Positions 43,038 through 51,911 of a stretch of 64,000 nucleotides of DNA are shown here, piece after piece. The position numbers and the translations under genes are program-made. Each line of letters opens with the position of its first letter. Within the stretch, counting starts at the first letter, position 1. The notes under the pieces were generated by a model, which ran no database searches, was not told where the DNA came from, and saw only the letters and a program-made list of their open reading frames with translations. The DNA comes from JASBTN01 sp965228805 (GTDB taxonomy: Bacteria > Pseudomonadota > Alphaproteobacteria > Rhodobacterales > Rhodobacteraceae): contig NZ_CBDDIE010000003.1 in NCBI RefSeq assembly GCF_965228805.1, positions 2,852,001 to 2,916,000 on the forward strand, in the 5' to 3' direction.

Positions 43038-43985
43038 ATGTCCAAGTTACTGACTTTTTTCCTCTACGGTCTCGGCATGGCGGTGATCTGCCTGCTTCTT
43101 GCCTGGGGCAAGCCCCCCAAGGTCGTCGGGCTGTTCGTGGTCTCGGGCCTGGCCGTCGGTTCGCTCTATGCGCTTGGCGGGATCGGCCTGGTGGTGCTTT
43201 ATCGCGCGACCGGGGTGTTGAACTTTGCCAACGGGGCCATCGGTGCTTTTGGGGTCATGCTGGCCTGGCAGCTGGGCGAATGGGGCTGGCCCGGGCCGGT
43301 GACCTGGACCCTGGGCATCCTCGCGGCGGCCAGTCTGTCGCTGGGCTATGGGCGCTATTTGGCCCCGGCGCTGGCCTGGAGGGACACGGTGGTCAAGGCG
43401 GTGGCCACGCTGGGGTTTGCGCTGATCGTACTGGGGCTGACCGCCTTCCTGTGGGAGGACGACGTGCGCCGCTTCGTGCTGCCCACGGACAAGCAGGCCG
43501 TCATGGTGATGGGGCTGCGGGTCACGGTGACCCGGTTGATCGTCGTGCTGGCCGCGGTCGGAATCGTGGTGGGGATCTGGCTCTATCTGGCGCGCACCCG
43601 TACCGGGTTGCAGATGCGCGCCCTGGCCGATGACCGCGACCTGGCGGCGCTGATCGGCGTGCGGATCCTGCGGGTCGAAACCATCGCCTGGGGCCTGTCC
43701 GGCCTGATCGCCGGGTTTACCGGGCTGATGTTCGGCGATCTGATCCGGCTGGAGCCCTTCGTCATTACCTTCCTGGTCATCCCATCGATCGCAGCGGCGA
43801 TCTGTGGTCGGCTGGAGAACCTGATCCTGGTCCTGGTCGGCGGCCTGTCGATCGGCGTGGTCGAAAGCCTGTTGACCTTGTCACCGCTGCTGAAATCCTT
43901 CCGCCCGATGGCGCCCTTTCTTATTGCCGCGATCGTGCTGATCTGGATGCAGCGCGGCCAGAAACTTGTCTTTGCGAGGGACTGA
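43038..43985 (+). CDS. livH: Branched-chain-type ABC transporter permease LivH
   Basis: Membrane permease of 315 residues with about eight segments and the LivH pattern 'GLAVGSLYALGGIGLVVLYRATGVLNFANGAIGAFGVMLAW' and 'RTGLQMRALADDRDLAALIGVRILRVETIAWGLSGLIAGFTGLMFG'. The chosen start is ATG 43038, preceded by GGAT at modest spacing; a TTG at 42975 overlaps the binding-protein stop but would read through the hairpin. It works with the LivM, LivG and LivF products encoded next. Confidence 0.9.
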   Translation: MSKLLTFFLYGLGMAVICLLLAWGKPPKVVGLFVVSGLAVGSLYALGGIGLVVLYRATGVLNFANGAIGAFGVMLAWQLGEWGWPGPVTWTLGILAAASLSLGYGRYLAPALAWRDTVVKAVATLGFALIVLGLTAFLWEDDVRRFVLPTDKQAVMVMGLRVTVTRLIVVLAAVGIVVGIWLYLARTRTGLQMRALADDRDLAALIGVRILRVETIAWGLSGLIAGFTGLMFGDLIRLEPFVITFLVIPSIAAAICGRLENLILVLVGGLSIGVVESLLTLSPLLKSFRPMAPFLIAAIVLIWMQRGQKLVFARD

Positions 43986-43987
43986 AC

Positions 43988-44962
43988 ATGCCTTTTCAGC
44001 TTACCCGGGATGGCTGGGCTGGCCTGGCCTTTGCGGCCCTGATGTTCCTGCTTCTGCCTTCCCTGGCGGGCGGGCAATGGGTCAAGATCTTTACCTCCAC
44101 CAGCTGTTTCATCATGGCGGCCGCCGGCGTGGCCTTCATGTATGCGCGGTTGGGCATGGTTTCGTTGGGGCAGGTGGGCCTGATGGCGGTCGGCGGCTGG
44201 GTCATGCTGCGCATGAACCATGCCTCCACTTTCCCGTTCGAGGTGAACCTGGCGGTCTCGGCCGCTGTCACGATGTTGTTCGGCTGGCTGCTGGCTTTGC
44301 CGGCGCTCAGGATGCGCGGGCTTTACCTGGCGCTGATCACCCTGATGGCGGCGGGCGGGATCGAAGTGGTCCTGTCCACCGTGCGTTTCCCCAATGGGGG
44401 AGAGGGGTTCTGGGGCGTGATGCCCTCGGCCGCCGCACCGTTCCGACGTCCCGCGATCGCGCAGAGCGATGCGGCCTATCTGCGCTATGTCATCGCGGTG
44501 GTGACCCTGGGCTTCCTGGTGCTGGCGGGGCATCGAAAACTTCCGCCCGGACGGGCCTGGGCCATGATCCGCAGGTCCGAGGCAGCGGCCTTGGCCTCGG
44601 GGCTGAACGTCGTTTACTACAAGGCTTGGGCCTTCGGGTTGGCCGGGTTGATGGCCGGTGTGTCGGGCGGGCTGCTGGCCGGGGCGCTGGGCCTTTTGGA
44701 CCCGGCCACGTTCCGCGCACCCGAAAGCATCCTGCTTTTCGCCCTGGCGGTGGTCGGCGGAGCCCGTTTCTGGCTGGGTGCAGTGGTCGCAGGGGTGCTT
44801 TACCGCGTGCTCCCAGCCTTGTTCAACGACTGGGGGCTCGACGCCGATCTGGCGCTGATCGTCTTTGGGGCAGGGCTGCTGCATGCGGTCATTACAGCCC
44901 CCGATGGGATTTCCGGACAACTCATCGGGCTCCTGTCCCGTATCGGAGGCAAACGCGCATGA
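43988..44962 (+). CDS. livM: Branched-chain-type ABC transporter permease LivM
   Basis: Second permease, 324 residues, about nine membrane segments. LivM features are 'FMYARLGMVSLGQVGLMAVGGWVML', 'RMRGLYLALITLMAAGGIEVVL' and 'PGRAWAMIRRSEAAALASGLNVVYYKAWAFGLAGLMAGVSGGLLAGALGLLDPATF'. It begins two bases after the LivH stop and overlaps LivG by ATGA. Confidence 0.9.
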   Translation: MPFQLTRDGWAGLAFAALMFLLLPSLAGGQWVKIFTSTSCFIMAAAGVAFMYARLGMVSLGQVGLMAVGGWVMLRMNHASTFPFEVNLAVSAAVTMLFGWLLALPALRMRGLYLALITLMAAGGIEVVLSTVRFPNGGEGFWGVMPSAAAPFRRPAIAQSDAAYLRYVIAVVTLGFLVLAGHRKLPPGRAWAMIRRSEAAALASGLNVVYYKAWAFGLAGLMAGVSGGLLAGALGLLDPATFRAPESILLFALAVVGGARFWLGAVVAGVLYRVLPALFNDWGLDADLALIVFGAGLLHAVITAPDGISGQLIGLLSRIGGKRA

Positions 44963-45675
44963 TCGAGCTTGAGAACCTGTCGGTGAATTTCGGCGGCGTG
45001 GTTGCCCTGGATGCGATCTCTGCCACTTTCACGGCGCCCGTTTCCGGCATCATAGGCCCCAATGGCGCCGGCAAGACCACCACGATGAACGTGATATCGG
45101 GTTTCCTGCGCTGTACCGGGCGCATCCGGGGCGATGGCGTCGATGTCGGCCAGATGCCCCCTCACAAGCGCTGCCGCTGGGGGCTTCGCCGCTCGTTCCA
45201 GCGCGAACAGATTGCCGATGACCTCAGTGTCGAGGCCAATCTCCAGGTCATTCAGGACGGTGTGCCTGGTAGCCGCGCCGTGAAGCGTGCGGATCGCGAA
45301 AGGGCCTTGGAGGTTTGTGGGCTGACCGATCGTCGCGATGTGTTGGCCTCACAGTTGAACACGTTCGAACGCCGCCTGACCGACGTGGCACGTTGCCTGG
45401 TGGGCCGCCCCAAGATCGTCATGTTCGACGAGCCCGGCGGCGGCTTGTCGCGGGATGAGGCGAACCGGTTGGGGGATCTGATCCTCAAGGTCCATGAGTT
45501 GACCGGAGCGAGCACCCTGGTGATCGACCATGATGTCGACCTGATCGAACGCATATGCGCCGAGACCCTGGTCCTGGATTTCGGCAAGCGCATTGCCTTC
45601 GGGCCGACGCGCAAGGTGCTGGACGATCCGAAGGTAAAAGCGGCCTATCTGGGCATCGAAGAGGAGCTCGCCTGA
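44959..45675 (+). CDS. livG: Branched-chain-type ABC transporter ATPase LivG, with degenerate signature motif
   Basis: ATPase subunit of 238 residues. Walker A 'GIIGPNGAGKTTT', Q-loop 'RRSFQREQIADDLSVEANL', Walker B 'PKIVMFDEPGGGL' and switch His in 'TLVIDHDVDLI' are intact. The ABC signature, normally LSGGQ or LSYGQ, reads 'LNTFERRLTDVARCL', so the C-loop lacks both glycines. A heteromeric pair with LivF can work with one poor signature, so one of the two ATP sites may be non-hydrolytic. Start and stop overlap LivM and LivF by a few bases. Confidence 0.88.
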   Translation: MIELENLSVNFGGVVALDAISATFTAPVSGIIGPNGAGKTTTMNVISGFLRCTGRIRGDGVDVGQMPPHKRCRWGLRRSFQREQIADDLSVEANLQVIQDGVPGSRAVKRADRERALEVCGLTDRRDVLASQLNTFERRLTDVARCLVGRPKIVMFDEPGGGLSRDEANRLGDLILKVHELTGASTLVIDHDVDLIERICAETLVLDFGKRIAFGPTRKVLDDPKVKAAYLGIEEELA

Positions 45676-46376
45676 TGGCTTTGAAGATCGAGAACCTGCG
45701 CGTCGCCGTTGCAGGCAAGGAGGTGGTGAAAGGTGCCGATCTTACGGTGGAACCGGGAAAGGTGGCTGCGGTGCTGGGGGCCAATGGCGCTGGCAAATCG
45801 GAGCTGGTCCTGGCGCTTGCAGGCATGTTGCCCAGCACGGCGGGCAGGGTCACGGTGGATGGCCACCGTATCGAAAACCATGCGCCGGACGCGGTGCGCC
45901 GCGCGGGTATTGCCGCCGTTCCCGAGGGGCACCGTGTGCTGAGCTCGCTGAGCGTCGAGGACAACTTGCGCGCCGCGGGCTCGGTGCTGGAGGCACGCGA
46001 GGTCGAGGAGGCCCTGCAGGAAGCCTTTGACCTGTTTCCCGAACTGGCCGACCGCAGGCGGCAGCTGGCCGGGACCTTGTCCGGTGGGCAACAGCAGATG
46101 GTGGCCATCGGTCACGCAATCATGGCGCGCCCGCGCTACCTGCTGATCGACGAGATGTCGCTGGGTCTCGCACCGCTGATTGTCAAGCGCCTGGTGGGCG
46201 CGATCTCGTCGCTGGTTTCACAGGGCACCGGTGTGCTTCTGGTCGAACAGTTCACCGAGGTCGCGCTGGGAATTGCCGACACGGTCACGGTCATGCGCAC
46301 CGGAGATGTACGGTTCTCGGGGGCGGTTGAAACCGTGCGCGCCGACCCGACGATCCTGGATCAGGCTTATTTCTGA
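45675..46376 (+). CDS. livF: Branched-chain-type ABC transporter ATPase LivF
   Basis: ATPase of 233 residues with canonical motifs: Walker A 'VLGANGAGKSELVLALAG', signature 'LSGGQQQMVAIGHAIMARPRYLLIDEMSLGLAP' including Walker B, and the switch-region Gln in 'GVLLVEQFTEVALGIAD' (LivF proteins use Gln where others have His). Unusually, Walker A ends GKS-E rather than GKS-T/S. The gene shares one base with the LivG stop and closes the operon, followed by a strong stem-loop. Confidence 0.9.
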   Translation: MALKIENLRVAVAGKEVVKGADLTVEPGKVAAVLGANGAGKSELVLALAGMLPSTAGRVTVDGHRIENHAPDAVRRAGIAAVPEGHRVLSSLSVEDNLRAAGSVLEAREVEEALQEAFDLFPELADRRRQLAGTLSGGQQQMVAIGHAIMARPRYLLIDEMSLGLAPLIVKRLVGAISSLVSQGTGVLLVEQFTEVALGIADTVTVMRTGDVRFSGAVETVRADPTILDQAYF

Positions 46377-46398
46377 GCTCTTTCGGCGACATTGAAAG

Positions 46399-46430
46399 CG
46401 GGCGCGGAGTGGTTCCTCCGCACCCGTTTC
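46399..46430. terminator. Stem-loop with T-tail between livF and convergent aldehyde dehydrogenase
   Basis: Arms CGGGCGCGGAG (46399-46409) and CTCCGCACCCG (46416-46426), one mismatch, six-base loop, then TTTC on the plus strand. The minus strand also ends in a short T-stretch (CTTTCA), so it can serve both convergent genes. Confidence 0.65.
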
Positions 46431-46468
46431 TCCTGGCTGACCCAGGGGCCTGCCCATCCCGGGGCGGA

Positions 46469-47926
46469 TCAGATCGGATAATGCTGCTGCGGATCCTCGA
46501 TGGTGACCCAGCGGACCTCGGTAAACTCGTGCAGACCGAAGCTGCCGCCGAACCGGCCATAGCCGGAGGATTTCACACCGCCGAACGGGATATGCGCCTC
46601 GTCGCCCACGGTGGGGCCATTGATATGACAGATGCCGCTTTCGACCCGGTCGGCCAGCGCCATTGCCCGCCCGACATCGCGGCTGAAGATGGCTGAGGAC
46701 AGGCCATAGTCGCTGTCATTGGCAATCTCGATCGCATGGTCGGCGTCGCGTGCACGGATCACTGCGGTCACGGGGCCGAAGCTCTCGGCGGCGTAGATCT
46801 CCATTTCGGGCGTGACGTGATCGACGATGCTGGCCGCAAGGATCGTGCCAGGCTCCTCAGCCCCCCCGCAAAGCAGTTGGGCGCCCTTCGCGGTGGCGTC
46901 TTCGATCAGGGTGCGCAGGTGCTCTGCGGTGGAGTGGTTCACGACCGCCCCAAGGTCGACCGCCCCGGTCGGGGCGCCGGCAACAAGCGCTTGGGCGCGG
47001 GCGGTGAAGGCTGCGGTGAATTCATCGGCGACGCTGTCTTCGACGATCACCTTCTCGGTCGACATGCAAATCTGCCCCTGGTTCACGAAAGCGCCGAAGA
47101 TGGCGGCGTTCACGGCCGCAGGGATGTCGGCGTCAGCCAGCACGATCAACGGGGCCTTGCCGCCAAGTTCCAACAGGCAGGGCTTCAGGTGCTCAGCGGC
47201 CCGTTTGGCGATGATCTTGCCCACGCGGGTGGAGCCGGTGAAGTTGATACGTCGGGTCTGCGGATGATCGATCAGGGCATTGACCACCTCGGGCGCATCG
47301 TCGGCCGAATGGGTCAGGATGTTCAGGACACCCTCGGGAAATCCGCCTTCAATCATGCAATCGCCGATCAGGCGGTGCAGGGCAGGGCAGTTTTCCGACG
47401 CTTTCATCACCACCGTATTCCCGCAGGCCACCGCCATGGCAAAGCTGCGCACGGCCAGGATGACGGGCGCGTTCCAGGGTGCCATGCCCACCAGCACGCC
47501 GACCGGGCGGCGCTGTGCCATGGAGAAACTACCGGGCTTGTCGGAGGGTAGGATCTCGCCCTTGATCTGGGTAACGATCCCGGCGGCGTCGCGCAGGATG
47601 CTGGCGGCCAGTTTCACATTGAACCCGATCCAGGCCTTGGTGCCGCCGGTCTCCTGCATCCCGACCTCGATGAAGTCACCCACGCGTGCTTCAAGGGCGT
47701 CGGCGGCTCGGTTGAGGATGGCGCGTCGCTCGGAGGGGGCGGTTCGGGACCAGGTCGTGAAGGCCCGCGCACTGGAGGAGACGGCGCGGTCCACATCCCT
47801 GGCCCCGGCCGCTGCGGCCGTCGTTGCGACTGCCCCGGTCAGCGGGTTCTCGCGTTTGAAACATTCCGAGGACTGGGCCGAGACATCCTGATTGTCGATC
47901 AACAGCCCGATTTCTGTCACGGTCAT
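46469..47926 (-). CDS. NAD(P)-dependent aldehyde dehydrogenase (salicylaldehyde/vanillin type)
   Basis: Aldehyde dehydrogenase of 485 residues. Sites are 'GVLVGMAPWNAPVILAVRSFAMAVACGNTVVMKASENCP', 'INFTGSTRVGKIIAKRAAEHLKPCLLELGGKAPLIVLADAD' with catalytic Glu, and Cys in 'AFVNQGQICMSTEKVIVEDSV'. The NQGQICMST box is common in aromatic aldehyde dehydrogenases. The start at 47926 suits family length; an earlier ATG at 47995 has no support. It lies just downstream of a GntR gene on the same strand (stop-to-start gap of 16 bases), suggesting cotranscription and a link to the following Liv-dioxygenase operon. Confidence 0.88.
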   Translation of the reverse strand: MTVTEIGLLIDNQDVSAQSSECFKRENPLTGAVATTAAAAGARDVDRAVSSSARAFTTWSRTAPSERRAILNRAADALEARVGDFIEVGMQETGGTKAWIGFNVKLAASILRDAAGIVTQIKGEILPSDKPGSFSMAQRRPVGVLVGMAPWNAPVILAVRSFAMAVACGNTVVMKASENCPALHRLIGDCMIEGGFPEGVLNILTHSADDAPEVVNALIDHPQTRRINFTGSTRVGKIIAKRAAEHLKPCLLELGGKAPLIVLADADIPAAVNAAIFGAFVNQGQICMSTEKVIVEDSVADEFTAAFTARAQALVAGAPTGAVDLGAVVNHSTAEHLRTLIEDATAKGAQLLCGGAEEPGTILAASIVDHVTPEMEIYAAESFGPVTAVIRARDADHAIEIANDSDYGLSSAIFSRDVGRAMALADRVESGICHINGPTVGDEAHIPFGGVKSSGYGRFGGSFGLHEFTEVRWVTIEDPQQHYPI

Positions 47927-47942
47927 GAAGTTTGCTCCGGTC

Positions 47943-48641
47943 TTAGGGGTCGTCTCCGCTGAACAGGGCGGAGTAGACCAGTGTCTGGTTGGCATGTTCG
48001 CGCATCATCGCTTCGGCCCGTTGCGGGTCGCGGCGGATGATCGCATCCAGGATCAGCGTGTGCTGCATGTTGCCCAGCCGCAGGCGCATCAGCTCCTGTT
48101 CGGGTTTTTCATCCTTGAAGACGACCGTGCCCAGCTTGACCAGTGGCAGGGTCTCCATCCGGTCGAAGGCATAGCTGACATAGGGGTTGCCGCATTGGCG
48201 CATGATGGTTTCGTGGAAGGCGATGTTGCCGTCCTGGTATCGCGTGATGCGGTCGGCCAACTCCATTTCATCGTTCAGGGCGTGGTCCATGTCTTGTATG
48301 ACGCTGGTCAGAAGGTCTTTGATGTCATCGGAAATACCGAGCCTGGCCAGGGTTGCCGCGCCCAACCCTTCCAGTACGCCGCGTACCTCGTAGGCGTGCT
48401 TGATGTCCCCCAGATTGAACTCCTGCACCGTGAATCCGCGACCCTGGCGTTTCTTGATCAGCCCCTCCACCTCGAGGGCGCGCAGGGCAAGGCGTGCCGG
48501 GGTGCGCGAGACACCGAACATGTCGGCCACGCCAACTTCGCTGACCTTTTCGCCGGGCTGAAGCGTGCCATCCATGATCATCGTGTGCAGCGCGGCCAGG
48601 ACGCGCTGATCGGAAGGGGTGTCTGAGCTGTCTTTCAACAT
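47943..48641 (-). CDS. GntR-family transcriptional regulator, FCD subfamily
   Basis: Regulator of 232 residues: winged HTH at about 12-80 ('RVLAALHTMIMDGTLQPGEKVSEVGVADMFGVSRTPARLALRALEVEGLIKKRQGRGFTV') and FCD domain ('EVRGVLEGLGAATLARL', 'NIAFHETIMRQCGNPYVSYAFDRME', 'LRLGNMQHTLILDAIIRRDPQRAEAMMREH') with metal-type His. Start ATG 48641. It is divergent from the second Liv-type operon; three TGTATCC elements lie in the gap. It probably represses that operon and itself until an aromatic-derived ligand is present. Confidence 0.9.
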   Translation of the reverse strand: MLKDSSDTPSDQRVLAALHTMIMDGTLQPGEKVSEVGVADMFGVSRTPARLALRALEVEGLIKKRQGRGFTVQEFNLGDIKHAYEVRGVLEGLGAATLARLGISDDIKDLLTSVIQDMDHALNDEMELADRITRYQDGNIAFHETIMRQCGNPYVSYAFDRMETLPLVKLGTVVFKDEKPEQELMRLRLGNMQHTLILDAIIRRDPQRAEAMMREHANQTLVYSALFSGDDP

Positions 48642-48645
48642 GATT

Positions 48646-48798
48646 TGTATCCGTTTTGGCTGAGTCGCGCCCCTTTATAGGAGGTTTGCTTTCTTCTCGG
48701 CTTGAGGAATTTATGTATCCATAATTGGGCTAAATCAAGCGATTATGGTGAAAGAATTAAAAATACTTGCCAGATGCACCCATTAATGTATCCATAAA
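48646..48798. promoter_or_regulatory. Three TGTATCC elements in the GntR / ABC divergent gap
   Basis: ATGTATCCATAA occurs identically at 48713-48724 and 48786-48797, 73 bases apart, close to seven helical turns; the first copy sits in a small dyad TTATG-TATC-CATAA. A partial copy TTGTATCC lies just before the GntR start (about 48647). Candidate operator set for the GntR protein; binding is inferred. Confidence 0.6.
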
Positions 48799-48850
48799 TG
48801 GCAATGGGGGATCTCGAATCCGTATCCAGATCGCAAATGGGGAGGAACCA

Positions 48851-50053
48851 ATGAAGCGACGGAATTTCTTCAAGTTGGCCGCAGGGACCGCGACCGCCGC
48901 GTTGATCGCGACGGGGGCTCTGGCGGCCGATCCGATCAAGTTCGGCGTGGTGTCGCATCTGACCGGCCCGCTGGCCGGGGGGGAGGCTGTCACGCATACG
49001 CCGAACATCGAGCTTTGGGTCAACCAAGTGAACGCGCGCGGTGGGCTGATGGTCGGCGGCGAACGGCGCTTGATCGAGGTCATCACCTATGATGACAAGA
49101 CCAATCCGGCAGAACACATCAAGTCGGTGCAGCGGCTGGCAACGCAGGACCAGGTTGATTTCATGCTGTCGCCCTATGGGACCGGCTTCAACATTGCCTC
49201 GGCGCCGATCTATGCCAAACATGGCTATCCGTTGATCTCGGTCACCTCAATCACCGATGAAATCCACGAACTGACCGAGAAGTTCCCCAACATGTTCTTC
49301 ACCCTGGGCAGCAGCACCGGCTTTGTCGAAGGGGCGGTTGCGGCACTGTCGGACCTGCGCGAGCAGGGCGCGATCGGAAACCGGGTGGCGATGGTGAATG
49401 TGGCTGACAGCTTCGGGATCGAACTGGCCGATGTTGCGCGCGAGAAATTCGCCGAAGCCGGGTTCGAGATCGTCTATGACAAGTCCTACCCGCTGGGAAC
49501 GCCGGATCTGTCGCCGATCATGAAGGGGGCGGCGGCCAGCACTCCGGATGCTTTCGTGGCCTGGTCCTATCCGCCCGACACCTTTGCCCTGGCCGAACAG
49601 GCGATCATCGAAGACCTGCAGGTCGGTGCCTATTACTCGGCTGTGGCCACGGCCTTTCCGGCCTTTGCAGGCAAGTTCGGCTCGAAGATCGAAGGCGTGC
49701 TGGGGGCCGGTGGGGTGAACCCCGATACCGCCACCATGCAGGCCTATCGCGCCGCGCATAAGGACGTCACCGGCAAGGATGCGGATTTCTGGGCCTCGGC
49801 CACCTATTACGCACAGTTGCAGATCCTCGAACAAGCCATTGAAGGCGTGGGGGAAATCGACCGTGCGGCGGTGATCGACTACATCAAGTCGAACGAGTTC
49901 GACACCGTCATCGGCACGATCCGCTTTGACGAGTACAACAACTCGGAACGCTACTGGTCGGTGGGCCAATGGCGCGACGGACAGTTCCGCGCCGTGGCCG
50001 ATACCGGCATGGGGGACAGCATTGCGCCGGTCGCCAAGGATGGCTGGAACTGA
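48851..50053 (+). CDS. Branched-chain-type ABC transporter binding protein
   Basis: Periplasmic protein of 400 residues of the Peripla_BP_6 class. The N-terminus 'MKRRNFFKLAAGTATAALIATGALAADPIKFGVV' has an R-R-x-F-F-K motif that fits Tat export, with cleavage after ALA. The body includes 'IEVITYDDKTNPAEHIKSVQRLATQDQVDFMLSPYGTGFNIASAPIYAKHGYPLISVTS'. The start is ATG 48851 with GGGGAGGA upstream. It leads a complete Liv set that ends with an extradiol dioxygenase, so an aromatic acid or similar compound is the likely ligand. Confidence 0.92.
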   Translation: MKRRNFFKLAAGTATAALIATGALAADPIKFGVVSHLTGPLAGGEAVTHTPNIELWVNQVNARGGLMVGGERRLIEVITYDDKTNPAEHIKSVQRLATQDQVDFMLSPYGTGFNIASAPIYAKHGYPLISVTSITDEIHELTEKFPNMFFTLGSSTGFVEGAVAALSDLREQGAIGNRVAMVNVADSFGIELADVAREKFAEAGFEIVYDKSYPLGTPDLSPIMKGAAASTPDAFVAWSYPPDTFALAEQAIIEDLQVGAYYSAVATAFPAFAGKFGSKIEGVLGAGGVNPDTATMQAYRAAHKDVTGKDADFWASATYYAQLQILEQAIEGVGEIDRAAVIDYIKSNEFDTVIGTIRFDEYNNSERYWSVGQWRDGQFRAVADTGMGDSIAPVAKDGWN

Positions 50054-50066
50054 ACGCAGCCTGACA

Positions 50067-50094
50067 GCAGGTCGGTTGACCGCAATCGGCCTGC
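50067..50094 (+). terminator. 12-bp hairpin after binding-protein gene (attenuator)
   Basis: Arms GCAGGTCGGTTG (50067-50078) and CAATCGGCCTGC (50083-50094), with two G-U pairs, enclose loop ACCG, 14 bases after the stop codon. It is followed by ACCTTCTGTG, without a proper T-run, so partial termination or mRNA protection is likelier than a full stop. Confidence 0.5.
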
Positions 50095-50121
50095 ACCTTC
50101 TGTGAAAAGGACATACGCACG

Positions 50122-50985
50122 ATGGACATCGTGATTTCTGGCCTCTTGCTGGGCGGCTCCTACGCGTTGATCGCGATGGGGCTGAACCTGCAATACGGGG
50201 TCGCGCGCATCATGAACCTCGCCAATGGCGAGCTTCTTGCAATCGGCGCATTGGCGGGTTTCTGGGGCTTTACCACCGCCGGGTTGAGCCCGCTTTGGAC
50301 GCTCCTGGCCGTGGCCCCCGTCGCCTTCATCGGCTCCTGGCTGATTTACCGGGTCTTCCTGCTGGCGCTCGTGCGCCGGGCCCGCAGCCAGGGAGAACTT
50401 GAAGTGAACTCGATCCTCGCCACCTTCGGGATGAGCTTCTTTGCCATCGGTGTCATGGTGTCGATCCATTCCGAGTATTTTGCTTATTCCTTCCTGGCCC
50501 GCCCGTTCGAGATCCTGGGCACCACCGTGGCGCTGAACCGGCTGGTAGCCTTCTGTTTTGCCGTGGTGATCGGCCTGGGCCTGTACCTGTGGCTGAACCA
50601 CACCCGCGCCGGCATGGCTGTCCGCGCCGTATCCGTCAGCACCGAGGCCGCCGGTCTGGTCGGTATCAATGTCGAACGGGTCTCGGCCCTGGCCTTTGCC
50701 ATCGGGGGCATGATCACCGGCATGGCGGGGGTGCTGGTGTCGACCTTCATCACGCTCGATGCATCGGTCGGCGTGATCTTTACCATGAAGGCGCTGATCA
50801 TCGTGATCATGGGTGGGGTCGGGGACATCCGCGGCGCAGTCATCGCCGCCGTGATTCTGGGACTGGTTGAAACCGCCGTTGCCAGCCTGATCGACCCGGG
50901 CCTGACCCTTGTGGCGGCCTATCTGATCTTTCTTCTGATCCTGTTGTTCCGCCCGCAGGGGCTGTTCGGACGGGGGGCTGCGTGA
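50122..50985 (+). CDS. livH: Branched-chain-type ABC transporter permease LivH
   Basis: Membrane permease of 287 residues with about eight segments. LivH marks are 'GLLLGGSYALIAMGLNLQYGVARIMNLANGELLAIGALAGFWGF' and 'RAGMAVRAVSVSTEAAGLVGINVERVSALAFAIGGMITGMAGVLV'. AAGGAC lies upstream of ATG 50122. It overlaps LivM by four bases. Confidence 0.92.
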   Translation: MDIVISGLLLGGSYALIAMGLNLQYGVARIMNLANGELLAIGALAGFWGFTTAGLSPLWTLLAVAPVAFIGSWLIYRVFLLALVRRARSQGELEVNSILATFGMSFFAIGVMVSIHSEYFAYSFLARPFEILGTTVALNRLVAFCFAVVIGLGLYLWLNHTRAGMAVRAVSVSTEAAGLVGINVERVSALAFAIGGMITGMAGVLVSTFITLDASVGVIFTMKALIIVIMGGVGDIRGAVIAAVILGLVETAVASLIDPGLTLVAAYLIFLLILLFRPQGLFGRGAA

Positions 50986-51911
50986 TGATGTCGAAACCCG
51001 TGCTTTCCCTTGCGCTGACGGCCGCCGCGCTGATTGCCCTGGCCGGGCTGCCAATGCTGGTCAACGGATACTGGCTGTCGATTGCGGTCAACATGATGAT
51101 GTACACGGCCCTGGCCACCAGCTGGGCGCTGTTTTCCGGCCCGACCCATTACATCGCCCTGTCCACCGCCGCCTTCTTCGGCATCGGTGGCTATCTGGTC
51201 GGCTCCGGCATGAGCGATTATGACCAGAGCTTCTGGACCATGCTGACCCTGGCCCCGCTGGTCGCCACGGTGCTGGCCGCGCTGATCGGCCTGGTCACCC
51301 TGCGCCTGTCGGGCGTCTATTTCGTGATCTTCACCCTGGGTCTGGCCGAGCTGGTGCGCAACCTCGTCAGTTGGGTTCAGAACAACTTCCTGGGCTCGCG
51401 TGGGCTTTACGTGCTGACCGACCTGACCGAGGTGCATATCTATTGGATGTTGTTGGCAATCACCGCCACGGTGTTCCTGTTCGGCTGGCTGCTGGGGCGT
51501 TCGCGCCTGGGCTTCGCCCTGCGCATCCTGGGCAATGACGAACAGGTGGCCCAGCATGTTGGTATTGATACCGCGCGCACCAAGGTGGTTCTGTTCATGA
51601 CCACCGGCTTCTTTGCCGCCCTGGTCGGGGCGGTCGTGGCGCCGCGTTACTACTATGTGGAACCCAACGTGGTCTTCTCGCCCGAGCTGAGCTTCCTTGT
51701 GGTGATCATGGCGCTTCTGGGCGGCATCCACCGGCTCTGGGGCCCCTTATTGGGCGTCATTCCCTTCACCCTGCTGTGGGAGGTGGTCACGGTCTCCTTC
51801 CCCAACTCCACCACCATGGTGCTGGGGCTGACCTTCCTGGTGATCGTCTATTTCGTGCCCAACGGCGTGGTCGGGCTGGCCGAAAAACTGCTGAGACGAG
51901 GTGCGACATGA
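50982..51911 (+). CDS. livM: Branched-chain-type ABC transporter permease LivM
   Basis: Permease of 309 residues. Typical sequence is 'MMMYTALATSWALFSGPTHYIALSTAAFFGIGGYLVG', 'RLSGVYFVIFTLGLAELVRNLVSW' and 'RLGFALRILGNDEQVAQHVGIDTARTKVVLFMTTGFFAALVGAVVAPRYYYVEP'. It begins at a run of ATG codons overlapping the LivH stop and overlaps LivG by ATGA. Confidence 0.92.
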   Translation: MMMSKPVLSLALTAAALIALAGLPMLVNGYWLSIAVNMMMYTALATSWALFSGPTHYIALSTAAFFGIGGYLVGSGMSDYDQSFWTMLTLAPLVATVLAALIGLVTLRLSGVYFVIFTLGLAELVRNLVSWVQNNFLGSRGLYVLTDLTEVHIYWMLLAITATVFLFGWLLGRSRLGFALRILGNDEQVAQHVGIDTARTKVVLFMTTGFFAALVGAVVAPRYYYVEPNVVFSPELSFLVVIMALLGGIHRLWGPLLGVIPFTLLWEVVTVSFPNSTTMVLGLTFLVIVYFVPNGVVGLAEKLLRRGAT

